Positions 1 through 11,532 of a stretch of DNA of 64,000 bases are shown here, in pieces (within the stretch, counting starts at the first letter, position 1; each line of letters starts with the position of its first letter). The position numbers were made by a program, and so were the translations under genes. Source of the stretch: Siphonodentalium dalli (lineage: Eukaryota > Mollusca > Scaphopoda > Gadilida > Siphonodentaliidae); the NCBI GenBank assembly GCA_032622095.1, contig CP136064.1, forward strand, positions 259,697,863 to 259,761,862, given 5' to 3'. The notes beneath the pieces were generated by a model. It was not told where the DNA came from, did no database searches, and saw only the letters and a program-made list of their open reading frames with translations.

Positions 1-226
1 AATAGTTCGCTTGCCACAATTTTCGCATTGTGCCAATCATGACGTCAGGAGGTGGTTGAAAGTTCGAAGACTATAACCCAGGCAATAACGTGTATTTTTA
101 ACTATAGCCCAGGCGATAGTTCCCAGCCGAGCAATAATCAAAACTACACCTGATTCCACTTCATTCAATCAAAAGACAGTATGACCCTCTGTGATCTCTA
201 TGTATATAATAATATCATATACTCAC

Positions 227-330
227 ACTTTTATAACAGGTGTTGTCTTGAAAAGTTCCTCAACCAGACCTTGTGGCAAGATGGTTTGCTGGTTTGGTTT
301 GTTTATTCCACAAACTAGCTTAGACAGTGT
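227..330 (-). CDS. POLH: POLH exon with CGINKPNQQT
   Basis: This 104-bp exon lies between acceptor TTTTCTACAG and donor GTGAGT. It encodes TLSKLVCGINKPNQQTILPQ and continues to KTTPVIKV, matching the segment that follows HNK in eta. It ends in phase 2; the next exon would lie left of position 1. Confidence 0.9.
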
Positions 331-3300
331 CTGTAGAAAATTATGCAGACATTATAATATAAATTATACAGACATTATAATATAAATTATGCAGACATTA
401 TAATATAAATGGCTCTGAGTTAACTATTCCTTCATCGAGGACCACTATTTTGGCATAGTCAATGACAAGCCGTGCAATATTTATTATATTTTATCGAACG
501 TTCTTCATGATGACCCAGATCCCATGTCAAACAATTCATAATCAGATCATGTTAACTAGTGAATAATTTAATACTTTTTCTACCAAAAACAAACTGAAGA
601 TTCATTTTTAAAATTTAGTATAGTGCGAACTTGAGAAATTGACAAAAATATTGAAGCAATGTTGTTATCAGCGGAGAGAGGAAAATAAATTGTCACACCA
701 AACATGGGGAAACATCACAAATAACATAAAGAATTTGCTTAAGATCATTTATTGTGCTCTAGTTGAGGATTACAAAGACATTCGGATAAAAAAAAAATTT
801 GAACTTTTCCAGCGAGATGGAGATAACTTTATATTACCTCCCTGGAACAGTGTGCATGATAATTATAGATTTTTTGATTTTCCAAGCAATAGTAGGTGTG
901 CTTCAATTAGAAAGCAGACTATGTGTTGGGGACGGAACTATCAGTAATAGTGAATATCAAGCGTGGATTAGGTTTAGATCATCACGTGAGATAAAATATG
1001 CATAGATATCTTTAGAATTTGATAAAACTGTCGTGATTGTCTGTTTAATTTGGGATTAATTGTCGTTTCAGCCAAACCTGAGTTTAGTATGCCATTCATT
1101 TACAGAATGAGGTCCAGAGGGTGAATTTAGTGACGCTATCCCGAAACTTCTTCACATAGATTCTATTTCTTTTTTAGTTTAGTTTCTCTATATCCCCAAA
1201 TTGGCAGACGACACATTGCATAATCAAGGTTCCCAATGGGTGAACATCACAATATTCACCATTTGGGAACTTCAGTCTGAGTCTATGTCTCCCATAGCAG
1301 ATGAGGCCCAGAGGGGGGTTAGCATCACTAATTTCACCCTCTGGGGACTTCATTCTGCAAATGACAGGCACACTAAACTCAGCTACCTTTTGAAAGCAAC
1401 TGATAAGCTTACACAGACACCAGCGTATTGTGAATAAACATCTTTAGTAGTACACAATGACTGACTCTAAATGCAACAACTCCAATTTAGCGGAATCATT
1501 CTGCGTAGTTAAGATTTTATGTTTTTTGAAGTGGTACAATTTGTCTGGTTGAAATTTTCGATAATGCTCGTTGAATGCTACTTTTTTTCAGTGGGCAAAG
1601 TACCAGGTTACTCACTTATTTTTATTTAATGAAATAGGTGTGCAATATGCATTTAAAGTTATTATCATCAAAGTCTACAGCAGTTCATTCTTCAACAATC
1701 TCGGTGGATTCCATCAAGAGTAAGGCCATGGTTAATTAAGTTATGTTTAAAGTAATCTGGGATTCTGAGAATTGAAAGCGAAATGCGGTCATTATTCATT
1801 ATTTATTAACTTATATAGCAAAATGTAATTATAATATAACATAAATATTAACAAAAATCTTGTTTACATTCATTTCATTTGAATGAAGCATCTGTCTAGG
1901 GACTATGATTATAAATTCTTCTATCTGAATTTCACAAGGGACAATCATTGGGACAATGGAATTGTGCATTGAGCCAATAAATAATCAAATTCAAATTATT
2001 ATTTTCTGGTAATAAGAAAATGCGGTGATTGACGATAAACATTCAATTAATTAACCATGGCCTAATATTACCTTATTATGAGCTATTCCTGCAGAGCATC
2101 GGAATCCTGTCTCATCATACACAGCTTTCCTCATTTTCTCTGCGATCAGGGCACCCAGTGCTAATCTTCCATTAGGATCTCCACTCAACGACTCACTGTC
2201 ATAGACTGACTCCAACCAGCTACTTGTCATTTCTTCTCGGGTCGACTTTTCTGAATATACAAAGATGAATGACTGATTAGTGTTTGCTTCCGGCACAGTA
2301 AATAAAAGATCTGTTAACCCTTTACCCAACAGAACGGCCCTGTGCCAATGCATTCTCTTATATATGCGAGTCGACCATTGTCAAAGAATGTAGAAAAATA
2401 TTATAAAAATTGTTAAAAAATGTAAGAAAAAATTATAAAATTGTTAAAGAATGTAAGAAAAAAATGGTAAAAAGTGTTAAAAAAAGGTTTTTTTTAGGCC
2501 AATGCATTCTCTTATATATGCGAGGCGACCTATGGTCGACTCGCTTATATAAGAGAATGCATTGGCACAGGGCATAATTGTAACCATCACAATGTGGTCA
2601 ATGAACCGGTTCCAATGATATCCATATTTGTATGGTTTTATTGAGACAGACCGAAGATATTTTAGGCTGTTGAAGCTTTATTTGGGCGTTTTTGGCCGTT
2701 TTGTTGGGCAAAGGGTTAACATTAAAACTAAAATTAAAACAAGAGGCATGATAAGAGACCAGCTTAGAGGTTTCAACTTGGGAGAAGTAACTTCTCCCTG
2801 TTTGATTATTGCGGAGAAGTGGGATGTTATCAGGGTGAAGTAACTATGGATGAAGTTTAGTTAACAACCCAAAATCACCCTTATATAATCCAATAAGTAT
2901 TATGCAACACAAGACCCTATTTATAACACCATTCTAATCAGTAAACATAATATAAGTATGCTGTTGGGACATACATGTATGCTAGGGCCCTGCGAACCTT
3001 ATAATTTAGGTCGAACCGAACCTTGAAACCGAATCATCGTCTTGGTTTCGAATCGAACCGAATCTCGAACCTCGAACCCAATTACCGACCGTGACATTGA
3101 AGAGAGTCCAAGCGACGTACTCATAATACTAGTAGCCAGTTAGAACGTATGTGGATCATTATAATAGTACAATCAACGTGTTATATACAAATTTATCGTA
3201 TACGATATAAGATAATTACATGTTGAAGAATTATTTTATATTGGAGATGAATGACAATCCGATAAAACGTTGATTTTATGTTCCGTTTATGTCCATTCAT

Positions 3301-6300
3301 TATATTACATAACCCCGATTAAAACAAATATCCGATTATCATTCTCCGTATATACCCGCGTCCGCTCACTGAGCATCACTCATGAAAAATCATAACTTAT
3401 GACTTATTCTAACAGTAAGTGAGACAGATGTCTGATTGAATCATCGGTCAAGCTTCCAGTAGTACACATGTACAATGTAAACAACGCGATAAACGACGCA
3501 TTGAACTCCTAACACACTGACAGCATGAACGCACCACGTGGCATAACTCGGTAACTATTAACAGACTCGTCAATCTGTAACTGCGACAACACATGACAAA
3601 GATCAAAGCGTGCCGACGTCGCGTTGTAGCAATTAAGTGTCGCAAGACAAAGCACATCGGGTTACATAATCATGTCAATCATTTATGCTCATAAACAATG
3701 GCCACACCTTCTCCTCACTGTGATTGGTTGACTCCAATTGTTGACACAGAAGGCTGCCGGAAATACCTATTCACTTTCAGCCAGTTTACGGAATTCAAAA
3801 AAGCTTGTTCGATCTGTATTCATCAATAATCATAACTTATTGTCTCGTTTGTTAGGTATAATTATGTCTATTAGTAAAGTTATATGGAGAATAAAACAAA
3901 CTTTGACGAGGTAGAACTTTGACTGAGATAGAAATGTTATAGTTTGACTAATTAATTATCACGAATTTGACATGTCCGACTGGACCGTTTAGCAGGAGCG
4001 GAATAAAGTTATTCCAAAAGACCCGTTCAATGAAATATCACCCAGTTACCCCGCCCGAGTAATGATCAAAGTAATTATGTCCAATGTAAACATAAAATCA
4101 TAGTATCACACAGTTGTATGTAAACCAATTAATAGACGGTATATAATCAATAAACAATTCCCAGTACGCAAAATTTGCCCATTTTGCGGGACTAAAGAAA
4201 AGGTTCGATATAAACGAATCCCGTCTAAGGTTTCGAACCGGACCGAATCATCACAGCGGTTTCGAACCGAACCGAACCTCGAACGGTTCGCAGGGCCCTA
4301 ATGTATGCATACTGGTATATGATAGAGAAGTCACTTCTCACTGATACAAAAATAGGGAAAAGTGGGACATTTTAGGGAGATGTCTCCCAATTCACCCAAT
4401 AAGCCGGTTTATGGACATGATCTCCATTGGAAATGAAAAAATCCACAGCCAGTCACAGTGGGAGGTGTATAGCGGTACCAGTGGGAGGTGTATAGCGGTT
4501 ACCAGGCGATACAACCACCTGCTCAAATATACTCCAATTAATCTTATAGCGTGAGCCCAAGAACATATCTTGTTCTCGTATTTAAATATGCTTAATATGT
4601 TGCTGCTTATAATAACGGGCCTGTCCCAGCTGGGACTAAGGTATACCCCCCATATTCAATGTCATGTTATTACACAGGGTTTCCGTTAGTACGGCTCAGC
4701 GTCCGTAGGACGGCCTCATTCCCCTCGCAGATTATCTGTTTGGTTCATACATATACCAAATGTTAGTCGCAATGTCGTAAACAAATCAGGTTACAACAGG
4801 AGTTCGGGGGGTTAAACAGAATACTGGTGAAAAAGCGGGTCAAATAGCGACGTTAGATACGGCATAATGCATGTCGCGGTAACATCAAAGAATGCCGGAG
4901 TCTGCTGAGTACGCATATTTTTGTGCATGGGATGAAACTACTCATGCTCGAAAATCCCATTATATCCTACATTTACATAATTTGATCAAAGAACGCCAAA
5001 CGCCGAATTTCTTAGTCGGAACATTTTTATGCACGGGATTTTCATGGATGAAACTACTCCTCAACGAGATCCCGTGCTATCGTACGGTACATAATAAATG
5101 GGTCCCTCTGCAGAGTCCATGAGGTAAAGAACAGAGTTTTAGCCAACGCGTTATAAAATATAATTTTGGCGGGAAATGTGAACACATGCATCGTTGATTG
5201 TGCTTGGGGACAACGCAACTATTATTTACCGTCCTTTGACTTTATCTCCATATTGGGGAGGGGGTATGTGTTTGTCTTTATCCCCCATGTATGTAATATG
5301 GTTCAAATGAATGGTGTTGTTAATTTGTCACTATGAATTCCCACTATAAAGACTGATTTCGGGACAGGTTCAGTATTATTGTGAAATAAATCACTTTGGG
5401 ATTTTGTTGACTGCGCATAATAAGCAATTGTGGTCGTCAGTTTATGGACTAATAGAGACTAGTGAACAAGCTACGCGTTCCGAGTGAAAGATGTCGCTAC
5501 CCACAGGTATTAGGCACAATTTTTTTTTTTGCCAAATACCTGTGTCGCTACCATTCGTATTTTGCCGTTATAAATATCTCCTGCAGACAAACCCTGCAGT
5601 ATGACGTCACAGCGCACAAATAGTTTTACGATTGACAGCGTATATCATGTCAGTTTCATTTTCACAGAAGCTACTTGAAATTCTAGGAAATACTTTATTC
5701 AATTCTCCTTGCTATCTATTATTGGTCAATGCATAGATGCTTTGTAGTGTTTAGATTCATTATACCTGTCGGAATCTTATTGTATAAATTTGTAAACACT
5801 AACTCGTAGCTTGTTCATTTATATATAATCTTCAATCAGACGGCAGTCTTATGTGCGTAATTAATTGATTGATTATCTGGATACCATCAACAGAATTAAT
5901 GCACCCACAGAAATGATCGATTTGCGTAATATATACATATAGCTTTGGTTGCTTTGTGAGACTCTTAGGTGCAAGGAAATTGCTACTTTTCAGTGTCAAA
6001 TAACAAAATTTTCGCCCGACAGGATGAACCATGGTCGTCCCGTGGCGTTATGTGTTTTCACAATACGGACTCATTAATTTTCCCCTCGCGGAAACCCTGT
6101 ATTACAATATAATAATGTATGAATAAAAGCTCAGACAAAATAAAGGCTTGAAAAAGGGAGAAACTCCACACAAAAAAGAGGGACAGACATCATAATCGCA
6201 GGTGCACAGGTTCCCATGGGACTAAATGTATGTGCCAAGTTCAGAACAAATTGACTGAAAATGAAGGAATAAAAGCTCTGACAAAATTGCGTCCATGGTC

Positions 6301-8841
6301 GGATGGCTAGAAGGACAAACGACAAGCCGATTCCAGTATACCCCCCCCCCCCCCCCACAACTCATTGTTGTATGAATGTATATGGTTAATTCTCTTCAGT
6401 TCAACCACAATGATATCAATGTTTTAGGGACCATCTCATTTGTTTATTAGAGAAAGTCGCGATTCTACACTTGTGGGAGGGTTTTTTATAATCTTGAGTC
6501 ATTTTGAATAAAATAAAACCTATTGCTTCATTTCACATCATATCGAATCCCGCAATTCACTGGTCCCTAATGGTTCACTTACCCTTATCATCGAAACCAG
6601 CCACATGAGTGTTCGCTAACTGAGATAAATCCACCCTATCGTTACCCATCTTAATAAGCTTATTAACTTCATCCGTTAAATCTAGGTATGCCTCGTCTAT
6701 ACTGGCGCGCTCGACACACTGACTGAACTTCACCAGCACGGCAAGAACTTCAGCTCCAGCATCCCGGTATCTGTTAAAGATAAGTGTATTTATTCCACAC
6801 CCGTTGAAGCGAAGCATGTGTATTCAACATAATCCTAGCAATGCAAGCCAGATCTAATTCACGTTGACATTGTGACCAAAAGCAATGACATACATGAAGT
6901 GGAAGATCTGCTACGGCTGAAGTACAGATAATTACCTTTTTTTCATCAGATTTAAATCACAATAAAGGTAGTTATAGCAACAGTTGTGGCCACATTCATT
7001 GATAAAGCCTATCAAACACAAGGAGTGTGTTAAAAATACAACTTGCCTCATAATATAGAATCTTTTATCGAACTCGTTGTAGATGGCGCATATTCACATT
7101 TCACTCAAGCTCCGCTTTTATAGAAATAAAGCATTGCGCTGTCCGCAGCTCATTCATCATGGTACAAGTATCAGTTATAAATGACCAATAAAACAATAGA
7201 GTTGTCTCTCTTTGTCTATATCCGACTATTAGCTACAAGTTTCACTCGACGTTGGATGATATCTATAAACGTGTAGGTTTGGTGCCGTAAAATCACATGG
7301 CTTTTCCCAGCAAGTGCATATCCATAGCAATACCATAGTAACACACGTTACAAGTTATATACGTGTGGCTGAACCTCGTTATTATCTGAACATTTCCTTC
7401 GGGAACTTCTCGTCAATGAGTTTTACTATAGAAAGGGTTAACCCAAACTGACTATTACCCTGAACAAGCCTACAAATAGCGTGTCTGTTATTTGCAGAAT
7501 GAGGTCCCCAGAGGGTGAATTTAGTGAAGCTATCCCGCAATGCGGGCTAGCATCACTAAATTTACCCTCTGGGGACCACATTCTGCTTAAGCCATCAACT
7601 GCTATGGTAGACCTAGGATCAGAATGAAGTTCCCAGTTAAAGTGGGTGATAGGATAGGATAGGATATTTTATTTCAATATACACATATTAATACATGATA
7701 CATTTGACAAATATTACATTGTATATTCGAGGGGGTGGCATAGTCAGGCTAGACTGTCTTACTGCCGCCCCCTTAAAGATGAAAAGATGTTACGATATAG
7801 GCGGTCAGGATTCATTGTACAATGCACGGCTAAATAATTATGTATCTCACAATGGTTGCATTTAACTGGATTATATGCATGGAGGGTATACGTCTAGATA
7901 AATCGATTATTGGTTACTCGATGGTTTGTCTCTTTCTTGTCAGTGGGATGTTCCTTGAAAGTCGAGTAGGAATGTGTTGAGTGAGGTTGTGGATTGCGAT
8001 ATAGCGGAAGTCACTTATTGACGAGCTACCACACAGGGACATCTTTGATTGTTGCATTTAATTGTTGCAGCATATTTTTTAATGCAATCGACATGTAAAC
8101 GCCGTTTGAATGTGTGCCTGGATTGGTATGATGTAAATTCGTTATCTAAGTTGTTCCAGATGGTTGGATAAGAATGGAATGGTAGTTGTTGGGACCAAGA
8201 TGTTCTTGGTTTTTTTGGGCACCTCGATTATGTATTTTATCTTATGCAAATTAGGGGATATAGAAACTTCCCAGAAGGGAAAAGTAACTAAAACCAATGT
8301 TAATTTGATACAATAGATACTTCCCAGAAGATGAGGCCTAAGCAGAATGAGGTCTCCAGAGGCTGAATTTGGTGATGCTAGCCCGCTATGCGGGATAGCG
8401 TCACTAAATTCAGCCACACACTATTTGCAGGCTTGATCCTGAACTTGAATTGATTTGTTCTATTTACATGTAGATCCATGGGTTGATATTGTCACTGACG
8501 ACACTCCATGCATGCATAAACAAGTCCTGGTAACTGCACTTATTATGCATTTATTTATATCATACACAAGTTAGAAAAGTCTAACAGTTTTGATTCACTG
8601 TACCTCTGTAAGTTGGCTTTGCCCCTGGTTTCAGGTACGACTGCCAGCTGTATTTCAGGACAGACAGATTTAGCTGCATTTCNNNNNNNNNNNNNNNNNN
8701 NNNNNNNNNNNNNNNNNNNNNNNNNNNNNNNNNNNNNNNNNNNNNNNNNNNNNNNNNNNNNNNNNNNNNNNNNNNNNNNNNNCTCTGTTCAACCTGAACA
8801 TAGAAACAGTCCATGTCCACCAGGACAATAACCCGCTCCAT
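227..8841 (-). CDS. POLH: DNA polymerase eta, 5' part of gene (partial, interrupted by assembly gap)
   Basis: This is a Y-family translesion DNA polymerase, the nuclear enzyme that copies past UV photoproducts such as thymine dimers. Coding pieces, in order on the minus strand: 8841-8783, gap, 8682-8604, 6770-6583, 2250-2072 and 330-227. They carry the N-terminal catalytic motif VDMDCFYVQVEQ, then KSVCPEIQLAVVPETRGKAN, then the second catalytic block ERASIDEAYLDLT, then ETGFRCSAGIAHNK and CGINKPNQQT. The order and wording match the eta subfamily rather than iota or kappa. Splice phases agree at every junction outside the gap (2, 1, 0), and each junction has a GT donor and AG acceptor. The start at 8841 is the ATG directly before ERVIVLVDMD; a good acceptor (TTTTTCAG) ends at 8854, so the 5'UTR is probably spliced. 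The little-finger and C-terminal regions lie left of the window. About 40 residues, including the expected YEARAFGV region, are lost in the gap. Confidence 0.93.
331..1103. other. POLH intron, no clear feature
   Basis: Intron sequence directly upstream (in gene sense) of the 330-227 exon. Positions 339-410 hold three short copies of an AT-rich unit ending GCAGACATTATAATATAAAT. A 102-codon plus-strand frame at 639-947 is not recognised and has no supporting signals. Confidence 0.7.
1104..1359. repeat. Dispersed palindromic repeat, GAGGTCCCCAGAGGGTGAAT family
   Basis: The ends are inverted copies of the family motif (CAGAATGAGGTCC and its complement). The centre holds a secondary inverted pair around CCCAATGGGTGAACATCACA. 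An inverted copy of most of this unit is at 30018-30370, and shorter copies are at 7494-7586, 8341-8415 and 31075-31150. It is probably a MITE; I see no clean target duplication. Confidence 0.7.
1360..2050. other. POLH intron, no feature seen
   Basis: AT-rich intron sequence with no recognisable gene, RNA or complete repeat by eye. Confidence 0.6.
2072..2250 (-). CDS. POLH: POLH exon with ETGFRCSAGIAHNK
   Basis: This 179-bp exon has a pyrimidine-rich acceptor (GTATATTCAG) and donor GTAATA. It encodes the palm segment ending HNK in phase 0. A TTAA-flanked repeat (2318-2715) sits only 67 bp upstream of the acceptor; the open frame reading through into that repeat is not coding. Confidence 0.95.
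2318..2715. mobile_element. TTAA-flanked MITE (piggyBac-like), copy A
   Basis: This 398-bp element starts CCCTTTACCCAACAGAACGG and ends with the near-complement TTGTTGGGCAAAGGG. Both sides are flanked by TTAA (2314-2317 and 2716-2719), the target specificity of piggyBac transposases. Inside are inverted copies of the hairpin core GCATTCTCTTATATATGCGA. Related full copies are at 27701-28102 and 49990-50371. There is no transposase, so it is non-autonomous. Confidence 0.88.
2742..2875. repeat. Dispersed repeat with GAGAAGTAACTTCTCCCTG core
   Basis: This short stretch shares its imperfect palindromic core (GGGAGAAG...CTTCTCCC) with 4322-4395 and 9205-9325. It is an undefined dispersed repeat fragment in a POLH intron. 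Confidence 0.5.
2983..4300. mobile_element. Non-autonomous hAT-like element in POLH intron
   Basis: This 1,318-bp element has terminal inverted repeats beginning TAGGGCCCTGCGAACC at both ends and an exact 8-bp target duplication ATGTATGC (2975-2982 and 4301-4308). Just inside both ends lie repeated GAACCGAACC-type motifs. An 8-bp duplication with a TAGGG-type end is typical of the hAT superfamily. No transposase frame is present. Confidence 0.92.
4675..6099. mobile_element. Non-autonomous hAT-like element in POLH intron
   Basis: The element starts CAGGGTTTCCG and ends with the exact complement. It is flanked by TATTACA (4668-4674 and 6100-6106), a 7-bp match that may be an eroded 8-bp duplication. 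It contains a shorter nested element at 5502-5544 and a local duplication around 4915-5080. No transposase frame is seen. Confidence 0.82.
5502..5544. mobile_element. 43-bp micro-element with 8-bp target duplication
   Basis: The ends CACAGGTATTAGGCA and TGCCAAATACCTGTG are near-perfect inverted repeats around a poly-T loop. The unit is flanked by an exact 8-bp duplication TCGCTACC (5494-5501 and 5545-5552). It is nested inside the 4675-6099 element. The CACAGG ends resemble those of the 113-bp element at 44048-44160. Confidence 0.8.
6107..6575. other. POLH intron with poly-C run
   Basis: Holds a short direct repeat of AATAAAAGCTC-AGACAAAAT (around 6122 and 6268) and a roughly 18-bp C homopolymer near 6340-6357. 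No gene was recognised. Confidence 0.6.
6583..6770 (-). CDS. POLH: POLH exon with SIDEAYLDLT catalytic block
   Basis: This 188-bp exon has acceptor TTTAACAG and donor GTAAGTGA. It carries ERASIDEAYLDLTDEVNK, which holds the second catalytic Asp-Glu pair of Y-family polymerases. It ends in phase 1 at codons for GFDDKG. Confidence 0.95.
6771..7493. other. POLH intron, no feature seen
   Basis: Ordinary intron sequence. AGAAAGGGTTAA at 7431-7441 resembles one end of a TTAA-flanked repeat, but I could not pair it with a second end. Confidence 0.5.
7494..7586. repeat. Compact hairpin MITE, GAGGTCCCCAGAGGGTGAAT family
   Basis: A near-perfect inverted repeat with arms of about 40 bp. It starts GCAGAATGAGGTCCCCAGAG and ends with its near-complement. 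The turn is around CCCGCAATGCGGGC. It is the cleanest copy of this family in the window. Confidence 0.8.
7643..8230 (-). mobile_element. LINE 3'-end-like fragment with TATCC tail
   Basis: On the minus strand this ends GAAATAAAATATCCTATCC followed by TATCC repeats, as in LINEs that end in a short microsatellite tail after a polyadenylation-like signal. The upstream part has no intact frame. This is inferred from the tail; the family is not identified. Confidence 0.4.
8341..8415. repeat. Truncated GAGGTCCCCAGAGGGTGAAT-family repeat
   Basis: It has the same start and hairpin turn as the 7494-7586 copy (GCTAGCCCGCTATGCGGGAT), but the right arm breaks off after AAATTCAGCC. Confidence 0.7.
8604..8682 (-). 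CDS. POLH: POLH exon 3' part after gap
   Basis: Read in the correct frame this encodes NAAKSVCPEIQLAVVPETRG and then KANLQ, ending in phase 2 at AG|GTACAG. The phase joins exactly to the next exon to give KANLQRYRDAGAEV. A different frame of the same DNA is also open and is a shadow. Confidence 0.92.
8683..8782. other. Assembly gap of exactly 100 N
   Basis: A run of exactly 100 N is the usual placeholder for a gap of unknown size. It falls inside the 5' coding part of POLH, so the missing coding sequence may be accompanied by an intron of any length. Confidence 0.99.
8783..8841 (-). CDS. POLH: POLH coding exon with start codon (cut by gap)
   Basis: The exon encodes the first 19 residues and part of the 20th, including the metal-binding Asp of DMDCF. 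It runs directly into the N block, so its true 3' boundary is unknown. In-frame upstream Met codons exist at higher positions, but an acceptor-like TTTTTCAG ending at 8854 separates them from the likely start at 8841. Confidence 0.9.
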
Positions 8842-8855
8842 GTCTCTTAAAATCT

Positions 8856-9980
8856 GAAAAATATTCATCACCAGGACATTAACCACTCAATTTCAGTTAA
8901 AATCTTAAAGGAATATGATCCTGAAAAAATAATAGTATTTTCTTTCAGTCTATACCGATAATATATATATATATATATAAATGTCCATTATGTGCATATA
9001 ATCTAATATTCAGCCGCTAATCTTATTTTTATAACGATTAAAAATATTCCGAAGTTAGCCGATGATTTTGTGTTGTAGAAACAGAAGCATAGTCACATGA
9101 TTGATCACGTGGTAACTCATTGACAATGCATATATATGCAACACTACCACATAAAAGTTTCTCTGGGGGCCGTCTTCGTGTGGGGCCGTCTTCGTATGGG
9201 GCCCGACTTCACAAAGGGCCAACTTCTCCAGATACCCATACTGGTTTATGAGAGAGAAGTCACTTCTCCCTGGGACAAAAAAGGGAGAAGTGGCACATTT
9301 AAGGGAGATGTCTCCCATGTGGCCCTCTATGCTGGTCGCTGGTGTGTATGACAATACATTCATCTGATATGATGGGATATCTTAGATGAAATTCAGGTGG
9401 TAATTGAAATGAAGAATGTTAAAAAAAAATATTAGAAAGCCTACAGTACCTACCCGAAATACTCACTAGTGATGTTCCAATAATGAAAAGGCCCATTGGA
9501 ACATTTCTGATTATCTGGAGGCACAATCAGCTGATTTCCGATTCCGATGTTATGTATATATTTATATTTCAGTAATAATGAATTTATCCCTCACCTCTTT
9601 GTATGTTGCAGAATGCAGATCATTGATATTTCAATAATAATGAATTTATTACTCATTCATATGCAGGCGTTAGTTCTCATATACACTCGGTGAACTCCCT
9701 ATCACGGTACACTTTAAAATACATGTACATCAAAGAAAGATATACACAGTCGCGAAACTGTTTCCGCTGACATCAGCTGCGCGTTGCTTTTGATAGCTGT
9801 TTTGACAAAGAGATCACAGGTGCCGACTCAGAGTGATGACTACCAACTCGGAGTAACATAACCACATATGAAGCATGTGTGCACAGTGTAAAAGTCTTAG
9901 TTGTGATTGAATAATTGAAGTGTCATACGCTATACTGTTTTGTTTAATGTTTATTTCATTGTCTCTGTGCAATTTTGTGA
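8856..9980. other. Upstream of POLH start: repeat fragment, otherwise nothing clear
   Basis: This should hold the POLH 5'UTR exon and promoter, but neither is identifiable by eye. It includes a TA run near 8962, a dispersed repeat at 9205-9325 with the core GAGAAGTCACTTCTCCCTGG, and two copies of a sequence reading TTTCAGTAATAATGAATTTA (about 9567 and 9630). Confidence 0.5.
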
Positions 9981-9994
9981 TGAATCAGCAATGG

Positions 9995-10085
9995 GGGGGT
10001 TGAGGGTTCAAATCCGACATAATATCGGTCGGACTTTGTGTCGCCATCTGCATTCCCAGTACCATGGGCATCACGAATCAGCCAA
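9995..10085 (+). mobile_element. Partial tRNA-derived SINE (B-box part and body)
   Basis: Contains GGGTTCAAATCCGACATAAT, matching a Pol III B box, followed by CGGTCGGACTTTGTGT and TACCATGGGCATCA. The same body sequence occurs on the minus strand at 39230-39410, where the A-box part is also present. This copy is 5' truncated. Confidence 0.65.
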
Positions 10086-10990
10086 ACTAAAGCAGAGTGA
10101 GTATGTAAACGACTGGATAATGGAAATCCAGCATAATTTTTATTTTTTAAAGCCGCTAGTCTACGTTGGACTTCAACAGTATTCGGCGGACTTCTTTTGA
10201 AGCGACCATTTCAATTTCCAATTCATTTATCAAGTGATTATATTTTGGGTTGGTGTGCACTGGAAATGGCTGAAAAATAAGTCACATTTGTTGAATAATA
10301 GACATGATACAGGTGAGATACATTGATTCTGCCAACGGCATACGTTTCTTCAAAAATAGAGGCACCAGTTGCTGTAAAAACCCTGCAGTTTAATGGTAAC
10401 TTGTATGAAAAATCGATTTTCTGGATCAATATGACATAATTTCGTCCAAAATTCTTGATGCATACCTGTACCATATATTAAGGTAAGTGGACTAATTACT
10501 TCAAAAATATATAATACTAGCAGGTTAGCCCGCCACTGGCGTGGTTCGTCTCATGGCTTTGTTCGAAAAAGCTTTTTTAATAATTCGTCGAAATCCGCCA
10601 ATTTTACCCGATTTGACCTTTAATTGATAATTTTCAAGGTCAAGGTCTGGTCGGGGTCACAATTTAACCCGCCCATGACACTTCCCGTAGGTAGCAAGTT
10701 TGAGCTCAATCGGTTCGAGTCTATAAAGGACACACACATATATATCATTTGTGGGTACCCGTTTGAAGGTGAAGTTCACCTAGGGCGGAAAAACTGACCC
10801 GATCCCCGTTCCTATGAAGCCCTAAGTACGAAAGAATCACACAACACGCTCATGTCTGGATACCGACGCTGACAACCGTGTACAGACATAAGAATCACAT
10901 TACGCAAGAAACGGTGCTCTGAGCTTTTCCAAAACGCGACCACGGCGGTGTCCGTGGGATTTTACACTTATATACGAAATTTGAGCTCGA
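10086..10990. other. Intergenic, possible repeat fragment
   Basis: The segment from about 10519 starts CAGGTTAGCCCGCCACTGGC and runs to GGACACACACATATATA near 10745. It looks like the end of a dispersed element, but I could not define its type. No coding region was recognised. Confidence 0.4.
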
Positions 10991-11113
10991 TCCGTCAATG
11001 TGTTTTCGATTCTATGATGTACACACACACACACATATATATATACGGAGTTCTCAAAATATATAGTATAGATAGATCACTCAATTATCACTGTATCTGT
11101 ATCTGTATGTGTT

Positions 11114-11455
11114 TCAGCCCTGGAGCCTCTCGACTGTGTTTGCTGTTTTGTCCGTTGTTTCCTCGTATGTGCTATCCTCCAGGATGTTCCACTCCTCGAT
11201 AGCTCGAACAAAGAACAAGTGTTTAAATTGTGCTGTGTTTGCTCGTATCCTTTCGATGGAGTTCGAGTTAATACACTCCTCCTTTTCGACAAGGTTTGAT
11301 GTTATAAAGCCTGGGTACTTTTTCGCCTTTATTTTCCTTCCTTTCTTTTTGGGTATTAATATGTCTTTTGATAGATTAGCTGTCACCAGCCCATCCACTA
11401 CTCTGCCGAACAGCTTCATTCTCATCGTGTTTCTTCTTTGGTGTAGTGGCTCCAT
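11114..11455 (-). pseudogene. LINE ORF2 C-terminal fragment
   Basis: Encodes PLHQRRNTMRMKLFGRVVDG and FFVRAIEEWNILEDS, a pattern close to the C-terminal end of LINE polyproteins, ahead of the microsatellite tail. Confidence 0.75.
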
Positions 11456-11532
11456 ATAAGTTGTTTCATTAACATTTCAGTTACGGCTCCTTTTGTTCTT
11501 GTGTGGTAGTTGTTTTGGATGAATCGCACCCC

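Noticed and set aside
639-947. 102-codon plus-strand frame
   Set aside because: It lies in a POLH intron on the opposite strand, with no recognisable domain or splice partners.
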